DNA of 64,000 nucleotides from Symsagittifera roscoffensis (lineage: Eukaryota > Xenacoelomorpha > Acoela > Convolutidae), in assembly GCF_963678635.1 (NCBI RefSeq), contig NC_087066.1, positions 7,221,954 to 7,285,953 of the forward strand, given 5' to 3'. Both the position numbers and the translations under genes were made by a program. The number at the start of each line of letters is the position of its first letter. Positions within the stretch are counted from its first letter, which is position 1. Under the pieces are notes generated by a model that saw only the letters and a list, made by a program, of their open reading frames with translations, ran no database searches and had not been told where the DNA came from. This document shows positions 20,547-30,135 of the stretch, in pieces.

Positions 20547-21503
20547 GAGAACTAGAGGGATTGTAGGACAATAGTTCAGCAACTAGTATCCTCAATACCC
20601 CAAGAGATTTTAACCAGTACTTCTTACGGACAGAAAGAACAGGGGAGCAGCAAGCGAAAGAAAACCGTCACCTTCGTGGACCAGGATAAGGAAAGTAAAA
20701 AGGTAGAACAAAATAGGCTGCAAGACAATTTGTCCGGGGAGACGAATGATGAAAAGAACCAGCGATCACAAGATCAACACCCGGGACAAGAAAATTTGTC
20801 CGGGGAGTCTGAGATAGACGAGAAAATTCCTGATGAGAAACAGGACCTAGAGAACAAGGTTTTGTCAGGGGAGTTCAGATGGATGCGAAGAAGGCACAGA
20901 CATGATCTGGAGGAGCGTGCAGTCTCCAGCACAACCTCTTCGACGGATGATGATTCCCGAAACTCAGGAATGGACACCTATTCAGACAGGAACTCGAGTT
21001 CGGGATCAGAACTGTCAGAACTAGCGATACACACGCTACTAGTGGAAACTTGGGCAAGGGACCTGGACAGAGAGGTGTATCAGGATCCTGACAGCGATCG
21101 CTACCTTATACCAAGCGAAAGAGTCTTTGACAACGCAGCGGATGACTTGGAGACAATAGCGGTATCGAAACGCTCGATAAGCCTGCTGCCACAGAAAGAG
21201 GTAGTCAGGACTGATCTTCAGCCGTTTAAACAAGAAACACAGCCGTTGGCGAAGATTTGGTGCGTTAAGATGGAAGAAGACACACATCAGCCCAACGAGC
21301 TGAATAGTCAGATGAGAGTCATGAAGACATACATGAAGGCGAGATACAGACTCTCGGATCTTCTAAGGGCGCAGAGAAATGATCGCATGACAAGCAGCCT
21401 GAAAAGGTGGATCGAGAATGATTCGCCGGATAAAGGGGACCTCGAGGAAGATAGCTATCGCATCCTGAGACAATACTTCATGCAGAAGGAAGGGAGGTTA
21501 TAG
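20547..21503 (+). pseudogene. Pol linker between RNase H and integrase
   Basis: After two nearby stops the frame is open from about 20556 to 21503. It encodes a Lys/Glu/Asp-rich chain with KKTVTFVD, repeated NLSGE-like segments (from the DNA motif TTTGTCCGGGGAG at 20730 and 20796), a Ser-rich acidic stretch and a helical end (YRILRQYFMQKEG). Most Gypsy elements have only a short tether here, so ~450 residues is unusual. The TAG at 21501 falls inside the expected join to the integrase zinc domain and is probably a point mutation. Confidence 0.7.
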
Positions 21504-22026
21504 TTGAACAAATACGGGATTGTGGCTTGTAAGAGAAGAGAAGAAGACAGAGTCCTATACAAATATAACGCGATAGTGTTACCGCAACTCTATCAGACAG
21601 AACTATTATTCAGGTCACATGATCAGATGGGCCATCAGGGGATCGACAAAGTATATCAGAGGATATTGAAGCGCTTTGAGTGGCCTGGGATGAAAAAGGC
21701 ATGCGAGAAATGGGTAACAGCATGTCTGTCATGCCAACAGGTCAAGGATCCAAGGAAGTTGCGATTTCCTTTACAATCGATCGAGTCGTCTGAACTCAAC
21801 GAGGTGGTGCAGATAGATCACCAAAAGATATGCATGACAGACAATGGTTACAATCAGGTGCTGGTCATGATAGATCATTTTACGAAGTATGCAGAGGCCG
21901 TGCCATAACTGCCTCGGCGGAAGAGACATGCGACCACCTGATCGTGGATAGGAAGACATGGTTGTCCGATGACGTTTCAATCGGATAAAGGAACAGCTTT
22001 CGTAGGAGAGCTTACGAAAGGAGCTA
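21504..22026 (+). pseudogene. Integrase: HHCC zinc domain and start of catalytic core, frameshifted
   Basis: The zinc-binding domain reads SHDQMGHQG...TACLSCQQ, the H-X4-H and C-X2-C pairs of Gypsy integrases. The catalytic core follows with the first acidic residue in VVQIDHQK (about 21812-21835). The frame stops at 21908. The core continues through two short frames: TASAEETCDHLI in the next frame, then FQSDKGTAFVGELTK with the second catalytic Asp near 21984. At least three indels lie within ~120 bases, so integrase activity of this copy is very unlikely. The first codon, TTG at 21504, is not a true start. Confidence 0.85.
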
Positions 22027-23667
22027 ATGAGACGCTCACAGGTCGCTCAGGCTCACTCCACGACATACCACCCTCAAACGAATGGCTTAGTGGAAAGACA
22101 GAATAGGACGTTAGTGTCGATGCTAAGAGTATATTGTTCCAGGTACATGACCGATTGGGACAGATATCTTCCACAGGTGATGGGAGCATATAACAGCACG
22201 CAACACTCCACCACTGGAGTCAGTCCACACATGATGCTAACTGGACACGAAAAGTCTTTACCCCTAACCTTCTTCTACCCGGAGTATGAGGGAAAGAAAA
22301 CGTCCCCACAGGTCTACGTGAGGGATGTGATCAGACGCCAACAGGAGCTGAACGATTTGTGTAGACGAAACACTCAGCAGGCACAGGCAAGGCAGAGGAA
22401 AAGATTCGACAAGAAAGCAGCTGGTGCAAAGGCTTACTCGGTGGGAGACTACGTATGGGTATTTCAGGACGTTATACCACCGAAAGGGACAAAGAAGCTC
22501 CTAAAAAAGTGGAGGGGACCCTTCATGATTATAGAGGTGCACCAGGAGGGACGCTTTTATAGACTGAGTACTGGCCGAGCCGCCCACTACGAGAACATCA
22601 AGCCACACAATCCATCGACAGAAGACTGGTGTATACCTGCAGACATGGAAGAAGGGGATTATCTAATGATGGATCCTGCTTGTGAGGTCAATGAAAAAGA
22701 CACCAGGGAGAAGAACGATGGAAACGAAGTCGTAGAGGAAGGTACGGATACACCGCTGGACCTGGATCCAAACGAACAGATCGAAGCGGACGATGAAACC
22801 TTACCCTACGCAGAGGAAGATTGGCAGGATCCCGAACAGATAGAGGTTCCCAAGAACTTGGAACCGGATCTTCCGTTCACCATACAGACTCGTCAGAAGG
22901 ACGGGATGAGACCAAGAAAGAAATATAATCCTTACGGTGACGACTTTGTAGTGGATAGGATAGATCTAAAGAAGATAGTGGAGGAAGTAGTGGGTCTAGA
23001 GGAAATAACTGTGTCACAAGACATTGACATAGTCGATGATCACGACGATGAGTGGGTTGACGACTGGTCAAAAATCGAGGTAGAATTCGACGACGAGCAA
23101 CAGCAGTCTCACGAACAAGACTTGACGAACCTGCGTTTCTTAGAGTGGCTGAATGAAACGACCTCGGATCCAGAGGAGACCAGCGTCACGATTCAAGACG
23201 TGGATCGTGGAAGCATGAAATACATCAAGACCGAACGAGATGATCCTTCCTGGGCTGCCCAGGAAGGACGACTACTCATTCCAGCTTCTAACCTTAACTT
23301 GATACCCGGTATGCGATCGACGGGGACGTCGATGGATATTTTTGTCCGGGGAGTGGGGGTAGGACTTACCCACACTGAAAACTTGATAATAAAAAAATTA
23401 AGAATAGCAAGAGAAACAGGAGACTTAGAAGCAGAAACAGGCGAAGAGCCTAAGAAACCTGACATAGGCAGGGTAGTTGAGTCATATTTTAACTTACCAA
23501 ATGAATATTCAAGTAACATAATACTAACAGACAGTGATTTCATACTCACAAACAGAACATGTGCGATAGCAATCACCGCAGACATGAGTTTTAGGACAGC
23601 GTTAGCGGCAGATTTTAAGAGAGAATACAAAAACTGGAATTCCTTTGGAAGCAAAGACCAGGGATAG
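22027..23667 (+). CDS. Integrase catalytic Glu, C-terminal domain, acidic extension and start of macrodomain
   Basis: Opens in mid-integrase (MRRSQVAQAHSTTYHPQTNG), with the catalytic Glu in LVERQNR near residue 24. This completes the DD35E set. The C-terminal domain has GDYVWVF and KWRGPFMIIEV (GPY/F type) near residues 140-175. An acidic, disordered region of ~250 residues follows (DDHDDEWVDDW). From about residue 490 (ILTDSDFILTNRTCAIAITADMS) a macrodomain-like fold starts. It is cut by TAG at 23665 and resumes in another frame (see 23494-23963). The ATG is internal; the true product is the Pol polyprotein. Confidence 0.85.
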   Translation: MRRSQVAQAHSTTYHPQTNGLVERQNRTLVSMLRVYCSRYMTDWDRYLPQVMGAYNSTQHSTTGVSPHMMLTGHEKSLPLTFFYPEYEGKKTSPQVYVRDVIRRQQELNDLCRRNTQQAQARQRKRFDKKAAGAKAYSVGDYVWVFQDVIPPKGTKKLLKKWRGPFMIIEVHQEGRFYRLSTGRAAHYENIKPHNPSTEDWCIPADMEEGDYLMMDPACEVNEKDTREKNDGNEVVEEGTDTPLDLDPNEQIEADDETLPYAEEDWQDPEQIEVPKNLEPDLPFTIQTRQKDGMRPRKKYNPYGDDFVVDRIDLKKIVEEVVGLEEITVSQDIDIVDDHDDEWVDDWSKIEVEFDDEQQQSHEQDLTNLRFLEWLNETTSDPEETSVTIQDVDRGSMKYIKTERDDPSWAAQEGRLLIPASNLNLIPGMRSTGTSMDIFVRGVGVGLTHTENLIIKKLRIARETGDLEAETGEEPKKPDIGRVVESYFNLPNEYSSNIILTDSDFILTNRTCAIAITADMSFRTALAADFKREYKNWNSFGSKDQG

Positions 23668-23963
23668 GGGGTGTGGCAGCCTTACCTCCGGCGGCGTCGC
23701 AGATACCAGGAAAATACTTGTGCTTCTTGGTGACGAGGGCGACGGAGAAGCAGCACGTGGACCCAGAGAACCTAGTCTTGTCTTTGACGAGGCTGAGGGA
23801 CTTCCTTGTCAAAATGGACGTGAAGGAGCTCTCGCTCCCAGTGTACGATCCAAACAGAGGAAGACTACATCCTCGGGAATTGTACGCGCTTGTACACGTG
23901 ATATTCTCTGATACGAAGATACAAGTATATCTACATAAGAAATATTACTTAAGTATAGGCTGA
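23494..23963 (+). CDS. Macrodomain-like segment at the Pol C-terminus (split by one frameshift)
   Basis: The first half, in the 22027 frame, has CAIAITADMSFRTALAADFK. The second half, open to 23963, has GVAALPPA, KYLCFLVTRATEKQHVD, LVLSLTRLRDFLV and VKELSLPVYDP, ending with LVHVIFSDTKIQVYLH. This order matches small TARG1/ALC1-type macrodomains: an A(D) loop after a hydrophobic strand, GxVA, a YLxTK strand, a SLxxL helix, SLP and a C-terminal xVFxxTxIxVY strand. Macrodomains bind or remove ADP-ribose. The usual IGCG loop appears changed to VYDPNRG, so catalysis is uncertain. The frame break near 23660 looks like loss of one base. The assignment rests on motif reading alone. Confidence 0.65.
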
Positions 23964-24366
23964 GTGATGTGCGAGAGAGTGTTAGGCCAAAGACTAAGTT
24001 GTATGTAATAGGTGATATGTGTGTTATGTTATGTTATGTTATGTTATGTGTTAGGTTATTAAGATCTTGGGTAAGTAGGGGTTAGTGACCATGAACAACT
24101 AAATGACGATCTTGGGAATAGATCCAAAGTTTGGACTGTCCAATCTTAGGTCGAATTCCAAAATTTTAGAAACCAATTGATTTTAATAAATTTTAGGATG
24201 AATATCTTTTTATCTGAACTGTTTTTAAGCAAATTTTAACGGTATATGTTAAGGTGAAACAGACAAGTGTGATATTTGTGACTTCTTTTCTAGATCCTGA
24301 TTGATCATTTAATGACTCACTTGAGTCAAATATCGAATCGAATCAAATCAAACTTGAAAGGATAGA
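23964..24366 (+). other. Gap between Pol and the second ORF module
   Basis: No ORF. It contains a short (ATGTT)n run at about 24020-24045 and AT-rich sequence. A pyrimidine-rich stretch (ACTTCTTTTCTAG) ends with AG at 24292-24293, about 75 bases before the ATG at 24367. Confidence 0.75.
24280..24293 (+). promoter_or_regulatory. Candidate splice acceptor before second module
   Basis: GACTTCTTTTCTAG is a good 3' splice-site match. With the donor at 11700 it would bring the second module close to the mRNA 5' end. This is inference without transcript support. Confidence 0.35.
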
Positions 24367-25953
24367 ATGGACAACTTCAACTTGGATGAATTGATGGACC
24401 TGGCAGAGGCATATGTAGGACCGATGATAGATGCGATCTATCGTCGGCTGATCGATCGAGACTTCGCTCTGGAGGACCCAGAGGTAGTCATGTTGCTGAC
24501 CGCCCTGATCAACATCTTGGGGCACGACAACCGTGGGGACCGCCCCACGGAAGTCCTGTTGATTGCAGCATATGGAGAAAGAGGAGTACTAGACCGCCCG
24601 AACATGAGAGTGATGAGGTGGAGAAACGGGGCTCTCTCAGGGAGTGACTTGGCGAATGAGCCTGGATTGGGAAGTTCTAGGACTTACCAACCAGGTGAGA
24701 TGCCAATGCCCTCCAAGCCCAAACCTGGGCTGACGAGAATGCATCGGGAGATGAACAGCGAGGCGACCTCGTCTGGTTCACCACTGAGAGCAGCTGTGCC
24801 ACCAAAAAGGGCGAAAGTAGGACAGGAAGTTCAGACGAACCAAACCATGCAAGGTCTGGATGAGATGAACGAAGAACTGAAAAGTACCAAGAAGGAGCTG
24901 GACGAGATGACCAGAAGCATGCTCCAGATGGAGGAAGATCGGGACATGTGGAGAAAGTTGTTTGAAGACTGCAACAAAAAGCAGGGTCAAGAGATTGAGC
25001 GCTTAAGGCAGGAATACAAAGAGCGATCGGAGCAGATGGCGTTGACAACGGCCGTGGAGAAACTGATACCTGCAAGGGATATTCCTCGTGGGCAGTCCCC
25101 GATGGAGCTCTTGACGCCTCGAGAAATGAGTCAAACAACGGAGACACGACCTCCAGTAGAGACAAATCGAGTAACGATCCCGGATCCTAGTGACACCTTG
25201 GGTGACCCCGTCGTAGAACAGACAGTGAGGAAACTGATAGAGACAGCTGGACGACTGGTCGCTAACAAGAATGCGCCAGGTTCCGGGGTGACTGCACCCT
25301 ATGGAACGATTGACGATACGGGCAGAGTACAACTCTTCCAGACCGTGATCAGACAAGGGATAAGTAACGTGACACCACTCATGGGGAGCTCGAGAATCCC
25401 AGAGAGAAGAGTACGGAAGATGCCAGCGAAGAAAGTGTCTCGCATAATAGACGTGCAAAAGAATAATCAATTGAAATACAATTTCACGGGAGTTCCGGAG
25501 ACAGATCCGAGGGCCTGCTTCAATCGAGCTACTTGGAGCCCGGCTGTAAACCTGCAGCAACCACCACTCGGGACATCTCATCTGATACTGGGAGACAGCT
25601 TGGTCCGAGTGCTGTCGAATTTGAGGACCTCGTGGGTCACCACGGTGATGGCCTTTGGAGGAGCGACGATAGCCCAATTATATCGGATGGTGGAACTGAT
25701 GAATCCAGGGAGGATTCCCAATGTGATGATCTTAGTTGGGACGAATGACATCTCCAGAGGTTCAGATGAGCAGGAAGCACTATGGGAGTCAATGATGGTG
25801 TGTTTGTTTACTACCCTCTGGCAGAAATTCAGTTGCGCGGTACTGACCGTTTGCACTGTGCCCATGAACACGAGAAGCCTGACAGCCTCAGGAAGAAGGC
25901 ACAACGAGGGAGTCGTAAGATGGAACAAGCAAGTCGAAATGCCGGAAGAATGA
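24367..25953 (+). CDS. Second-module ORF: coiled coil plus N-terminal part of an SGNH/GDSL hydrolase (528 codons)
   Basis: ATG start in a clean context (GATAGAATGG). Residues ~1-70 are helical (LDELMDLAEAYVGPMIDAIY). Residues ~150-225 form a strong coiled coil (ELDEMTRSMLQMEEDRDM). Residues ~240-400 are a basic, flexible region. Residues ~405-520 carry SGNH-hydrolase block I (LILGDSLVRVL, nucleophile Ser at about residue 411), block II Gly (FGGATIAQLY) and block III (VGTNDIS, Asn at 25744-25746). The C-terminal Asp-His block is absent because the frame ends at 25953. It is found in the next ORF in the -1 frame. The family includes esterases and lipases acting on acyl or acetyl esters. I cannot name the substrate. 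No signal peptide, so it is likely cytoplasmic. Confidence 0.75.
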   Translation: MDNFNLDELMDLAEAYVGPMIDAIYRRLIDRDFALEDPEVVMLLTALINILGHDNRGDRPTEVLLIAAYGERGVLDRPNMRVMRWRNGALSGSDLANEPGLGSSRTYQPGEMPMPSKPKPGLTRMHREMNSEATSSGSPLRAAVPPKRAKVGQEVQTNQTMQGLDEMNEELKSTKKELDEMTRSMLQMEEDRDMWRKLFEDCNKKQGQEIERLRQEYKERSEQMALTTAVEKLIPARDIPRGQSPMELLTPREMSQTTETRPPVETNRVTIPDPSDTLGDPVVEQTVRKLIETAGRLVANKNAPGSGVTAPYGTIDDTGRVQLFQTVIRQGISNVTPLMGSSRIPERRVRKMPAKKVSRIIDVQKNNQLKYNFTGVPETDPRACFNRATWSPAVNLQQPPLGTSHLILGDSLVRVLSNLRTSWVTTVMAFGGATIAQLYRMVELMNPGRIPNVMILVGTNDISRGSDEQEALWESMMVCLFTTLWQKFSCAVLTVCTVPMNTRSLTASGRRHNEGVVRWNKQVEMPEE

Positions 25954-28772
25954 TCCTCATGGACATCGAACATGAGTTGAGAGCCATGGATCAGGCCAGA
26001 CTGACCACAGACGGCATCCACTTCGACAGTATTGAAGGACAAGCTTGGTTGAATCGAGTCTTCCAAGAGCGGTTGGACGAGCTGGAAGCAGAACTCTTTG
26101 ACACAGGAGTGCTGAAGGAAGAAGGAACAGTGAGTGATGCGGTGATTACCACCTTTGTGCCTCCTAGCCTGGAAACACGCTTGGGTACGGTCCCGGCCGT
26201 CACGAACTACAGGCAACAAAGCTCCAGCGAACCAGGTCGAAGAACAGACGTACAGGATCGATTGGGAGAAGCACCGATGAGGAGGACTATTTATCCTAGG
26301 AGAAGAATAGGACCTGTCAACCCAATCGAAGAGACAGCAGGCACGTCTAGATCGGACACTAGATCGGAGACGACAAGTACCAGTCGAGAGGAGAGACCGA
26401 GCAGAGGCTCATTGATGTGGTCGAGACCCATACCGTCTCCCTGGCATATATACAAAGACGAACTAATGAAGCTGGATCTCCAGAGAGTAAGCTTCATCGA
26501 AGATGCAAGGAGGATGCTGAATGGAGCGATGCTATCCGTCAGCAGATTGTACTCGATAACCGGTGTAGACTGGTTGATAGCCGCTAGCATAAATTTCAGC
26601 TCCACGACGGCCTTGAGATTTGCTGACCTGGAGGGACTGCCCTCTAACAACACGATGGGACCAGTGAATGCGAGACCGTTGCAAGATGTGAGGTTGAACC
26701 ATGATGAGGGGAATCGTGAAGAGAGACCAGGGAGATTCCTGACGACGAGAGCGCCGATTGGACAACACGTGAAGATATTCAGGCAGCTGACGACACCACC
26801 TGGTCATGTAAAGGAAAGAGTGTACCCAAAACTAGTGAACCAAGATGGTGATGCCCAGAGATATGGCGGATTGACAGCGATAAAGAAAGATGAAACCATC
26901 TTCGCCGCCTATGACAAAGCAGAGATGAGGAAGGCCAAGATTATGGTAGTAGCGAATTCAGAGTTCGTGTACACTTCCAAGTCTTTGTTTTGGCCGGACG
27001 TCATAATGTTGGCAGCGGTCGACCTAGACCTATTGCAATCAGTATCTTTGGCTATAGGGGTACAAAGGCAGACGGACATGAACCCAATTACGATTGTGTT
27101 TGCTGGCATCAATGACCATCTACACAGTAGAAGTTTTCTGAGCAGACTCAGAGATCCTACAACAGCAGAGAACGCTGTATGGCCAGCGATAAAAGACATC
27201 CTTGAGTCGATGGGTGAAGTGGTGGATGCGACGAAGGAGGGGTCATTCAATAAAGTGGCATTGAGAGTAGTATTCGCGTTGTCTCCGGGATATGCACATC
27301 TCCCGGATGGACTGAAATTCGTGTATGCAATTGTGGCCTTACTCTCGGAAGGAAAGTATGATGTGATCATATCAGCTCCGAATCGCCTGATAGAAATGGA
27401 GAATCTGAGGCCACTTAAGTCTGAACTGCCTGCAGTATGGTCAGATATCTCAAACGCGATGAGAGGATTCAAGGACCACGCGCTACACATGTTAGTGTTG
27501 GACGAAGTGCTGGGGTTGGAACTGTCCAATTTCAGTCGACAACTCAAACTGAAACCGGGAATAGTGGACGACCATCGAGTGATCACGGCAATGTCCAACG
27601 ACTTATGGTTCCGAGCAATGGAAGTGGCAGGTGAAGACACAAGAAGGAAAAATTCACTGGAGACGAGAGCTCATCTGGAGGCGATGGTTCTGAGAACCAA
27701 GCCGGAAGCCAACCAGTGGCTACACCTGAACCCTAGAGTAGCGGCATTGGGTGCAGATGCTTTTGAGCAAGGCCCCGTGATGATCACGAAGATGCATGCC
27801 TACTTGTTGAAGGAGATGAACCTGGCGGAAAATGCCGGAGAAAAGACCGCTGAGTTCGTAAACAGAATGTGTCAGATTACTCTGGAAACCTTCTGGACCC
27901 AGGAAGTGAAAGGACAGGAGGGCTTTGAAAGGACAGACAGCATGCTAGAAGGGTTGGGAGCCGGATGGACCGCGTTTTTCTTGGCAAAAGTTTACCCGAA
28001 AGCCTCGCACTATTTGATAAAGGAATTCCTCCAAGCAGTAGTGAGAGTATCGATAGTGGAATTAATAGCCTTGTTCGTGACATTCGGAGCGGAGAGTTTC
28101 GTGAAAGGACCGGCGATGCTGCTCACCGATGGAATTCAGAACCTGCGGCTAGACGGACTTCTGACATTGATTGCAATTACCCACGGAAACTTGGGAGGAC
28201 TAATGGAACTGGCACGTTGTCCAGAGCAGATGAAAGAGAGAGTGAGGAACTTGGGTATGAAGAAATCCACGGACTCGTGGAATAAGATAAGAGACCTGAG
28301 ACACACTCTTATCCAGTATCTCTTACAACAAAATCGCTTTGGAACGGGAGAAGACGAGACGATTGAAAGAGAGGAAGATGTTAGACGACATGTTGGAGGC
28401 ATGCCACTGTTAACTGATCTGAGCTTGGCTATGAGAACCGATCCCTTGGCGCTGATCAGAGGAGTCACGGAGTTCGTGACAGTGATCTATGGACCAGCAG
28501 TCACGTTTGCGTTCCCTGACGTTAAAGTGGAAGCATATAGGAGGTCGGTGCTGCACCTGAACCTCATATCGGCAGTGGACGGTAGTACACTGAACTGGTG
28601 TGAGCAGCACACATTACGGGAGCTCATGAGAGAAGATCTGTTATTTGCGAAAATATCGGAGCCAGAGATGACAGTCATCAATTTTGACGACCACTTCTGT
28701 GATCGCATGGGAGAAGTAGAAAGAGGACACATCGAGGTGTTTCCAAAGCTTTTAGAACCTGAGACCCTATGA
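25782..28772 (+). CDS. Second-module ORF: SGNH C-terminal block plus long unrecognised helical protein (996 codons)
   Basis: Overlaps the previous ORF by 172 bases, one frame back. The true join is probably near 25920-25950. LTTDGIHFD at about residue 75 supplies the Asp and His of SGNH block V, followed by an amphipathic helix. Residues ~110-220 are Arg/Ser/Thr-rich. From ~220 the chain is a long mixed alpha/beta protein with WLIAASINF, an FWPDVIML strand and VFAGINDHLH near residue 445. The last is a second GxND-type SGNH signature. The C-terminal half (about 500-990) is largely helical and unrecognised. The first ATG is internal to the domain, so this is probably a downstream part of one polyprotein. 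It ends CTATGATAA, overlapping the next ATG. Confidence 0.65.
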   Translation: MGVNDGVFVYYPLAEIQLRGTDRLHCAHEHEKPDSLRKKAQRGSRKMEQASRNAGRMILMDIEHELRAMDQARLTTDGIHFDSIEGQAWLNRVFQERLDELEAELFDTGVLKEEGTVSDAVITTFVPPSLETRLGTVPAVTNYRQQSSSEPGRRTDVQDRLGEAPMRRTIYPRRRIGPVNPIEETAGTSRSDTRSETTSTSREERPSRGSLMWSRPIPSPWHIYKDELMKLDLQRVSFIEDARRMLNGAMLSVSRLYSITGVDWLIAASINFSSTTALRFADLEGLPSNNTMGPVNARPLQDVRLNHDEGNREERPGRFLTTRAPIGQHVKIFRQLTTPPGHVKERVYPKLVNQDGDAQRYGGLTAIKKDETIFAAYDKAEMRKAKIMVVANSEFVYTSKSLFWPDVIMLAAVDLDLLQSVSLAIGVQRQTDMNPITIVFAGINDHLHSRSFLSRLRDPTTAENAVWPAIKDILESMGEVVDATKEGSFNKVALRVVFALSPGYAHLPDGLKFVYAIVALLSEGKYDVIISAPNRLIEMENLRPLKSELPAVWSDISNAMRGFKDHALHMLVLDEVLGLELSNFSRQLKLKPGIVDDHRVITAMSNDLWFRAMEVAGEDTRRKNSLETRAHLEAMVLRTKPEANQWLHLNPRVAALGADAFEQGPVMITKMHAYLLKEMNLAENAGEKTAEFVNRMCQITLETFWTQEVKGQEGFERTDSMLEGLGAGWTAFFLAKVYPKASHYLIKEFLQAVVRVSIVELIALFVTFGAESFVKGPAMLLTDGIQNLRLDGLLTLIAITHGNLGGLMELARCPEQMKERVRNLGMKKSTDSWNKIRDLRHTLIQYLLQQNRFGTGEDETIEREEDVRRHVGGMPLLTDLSLAMRTDPLALIRGVTEFVTVIYGPAVTFAFPDVKVEAYRRSVLHLNLISAVDGSTLNWCEQHTLRELMREDLLFAKISEPEMTVINFDDHFCDRMGEVERGHIEVFPKLLEPETL

Positions 28773-29836
28773 TAAAACGAATGGTGAGTGGTGAGATAAC
28801 CAGAGTGCCTCGTCTCACTGCAGCATATCACAAAGTGAGAGAAGAGACGAAGGACTGGGGCGATTACAAGAAGCTGCCGGAGGCAATCCCTGAATTCCCT
28901 CTGATAAGAAGGATGTTGCTCGGAGCAGTCTCCGTGGTACAGACTCCTAGATTGGGAGCATTCGAAGCCAATGAAAGGAGAGTAGGGAATTTCGTGGGAA
29001 CGATGGATCCATACTTTGTAGGGAGAAATGCCGCCGTGTTACAGTACACACGATTTGCATACACGGCTCAAGCGACGAGAAGGCGAATAAGCAACGCCGC
29101 GACTCCCAAGCCTGGAAGATTTGATGAGGAATGGAAGGAATTAGGCTTAGCTCCGATGAGGATGAGAGGCAGGACCGAATTGCCTGAAGCCTCATTAATC
29201 CTGACCAGTGTGAAAAAGGAGATGAAAGTGGGAGGAATATTGCAGACGAGAACTTTCCTAGCACCCTTCAGCTGCGAAGAAATCAAAGTGGTCCATGGAG
29301 AAGAGGAAGATAAATCGGCCGGTACATTGCTCATACCGAGATTCCAGGAAGAAGCCGACAATGACGAACAAGGACCATCGAGCTCGAACAAGGATAAGTC
29401 AGAAGGAGATGACGGACAGGGTGGAAGCCGTAAAACCGAAGAACCCATGCAACAAGATCAAGCTGGTGGGGAAGACGACAGGGCATCGACAGGAGTAACA
29501 TCCAGCCTGGATTTCAATATCTTCAGTGATCTTGAGAATAATGCAGACACGTTGGAAACGACTGAGCCAGCGGATGAAGGCATCTCGACACTGGAGCCTC
29601 CGTCAGCCATTATGGAAATGAAACGGAATTTGCCGGAGAGCAGCTCTCCTGGCAATTCAAGAAATAATGATCAGAGAATCCTCATGGAGTCACCTCGGAG
29701 GAGAAGAATAGAGGCTTCAGCCAGAGTACTTTTCTTGGGAACGCTGCCCGAGGAAGAATGGGAAGTACATCACCGAGACCACGAGAGTAGGACGGGATGC
29801 AAACTGGATAGAGTGGCGTTCATGGAAGAAGTCTGA
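28769..29836 (+). CDS. Second-module ORF of unknown function (355 codons)
   Basis: The ATG overlaps the previous stop as ATGA, one frame back. Residues 1-175 are folded-looking and basic (AYHKVREETKDWG, TAQATRRRISNAATPKPG, ILTSVKKEM). Residues ~180-320 are acidic, Ser/Gln-rich and disordered. The end is charged (RRRRIEASARVLFLGTLPEEEW). I recognise no family. Its start looks like a direct continuation of the previous ORF, so the break may be a -1 indel in a single polyprotein rather than a separate gene. After the TGA the same frame stays open to 30082 (DKLDECEGRLSELLID). Confidence 0.6.
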   Translation: MIKRMVSGEITRVPRLTAAYHKVREETKDWGDYKKLPEAIPEFPLIRRMLLGAVSVVQTPRLGAFEANERRVGNFVGTMDPYFVGRNAAVLQYTRFAYTAQATRRRISNAATPKPGRFDEEWKELGLAPMRMRGRTELPEASLILTSVKKEMKVGGILQTRTFLAPFSCEEIKVVHGEEEDKSAGTLLIPRFQEEADNDEQGPSSSNKDKSEGDDGQGGSRKTEEPMQQDQAGGEDDRASTGVTSSLDFNIFSDLENNADTLETTEPADEGISTLEPPSAIMEMKRNLPESSSPGNSRNNDQRILMESPRRRRIEASARVLFLGTLPEEEWEVHHRDHESRTGCKLDRVAFMEEV

Positions 29837-30135
29837 ACCGTGGTTCAAAGCTATGGGACCCAGTCTATTCTAAAAACGGGTCTCAACCAACCCTTGATGA
29901 GAGAAGTGCTTGACAAGCTTGATGAGTGTGAAGGGAGACTGAGTGAGTTGTTGATCGACTCAGCTACTGATGAGAGTGAAGCGAATTCTCCCATCAAGAT
30001 GACACCGCAGGACGATGAAGGAGAGGTTGGTGTATCTGTCAAGAACCAGGAGAGGGACGATGCGATCAAAAACGGTGATTGATAAAATCAATGCGATGAA
30101 AATGAAGTTAGGCAGCAGAGTGATGCCGAGGAGAG
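29837..30135 (+). other. Open continuation and spacer between second-module ORFs
   Basis: The frame of the 355-codon ORF continues past its TGA to 30082, encoding a short acidic helix-forming segment. About 50 bases then precede the next open frame. It is probably part of the same coding unit, broken. Confidence 0.4.
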
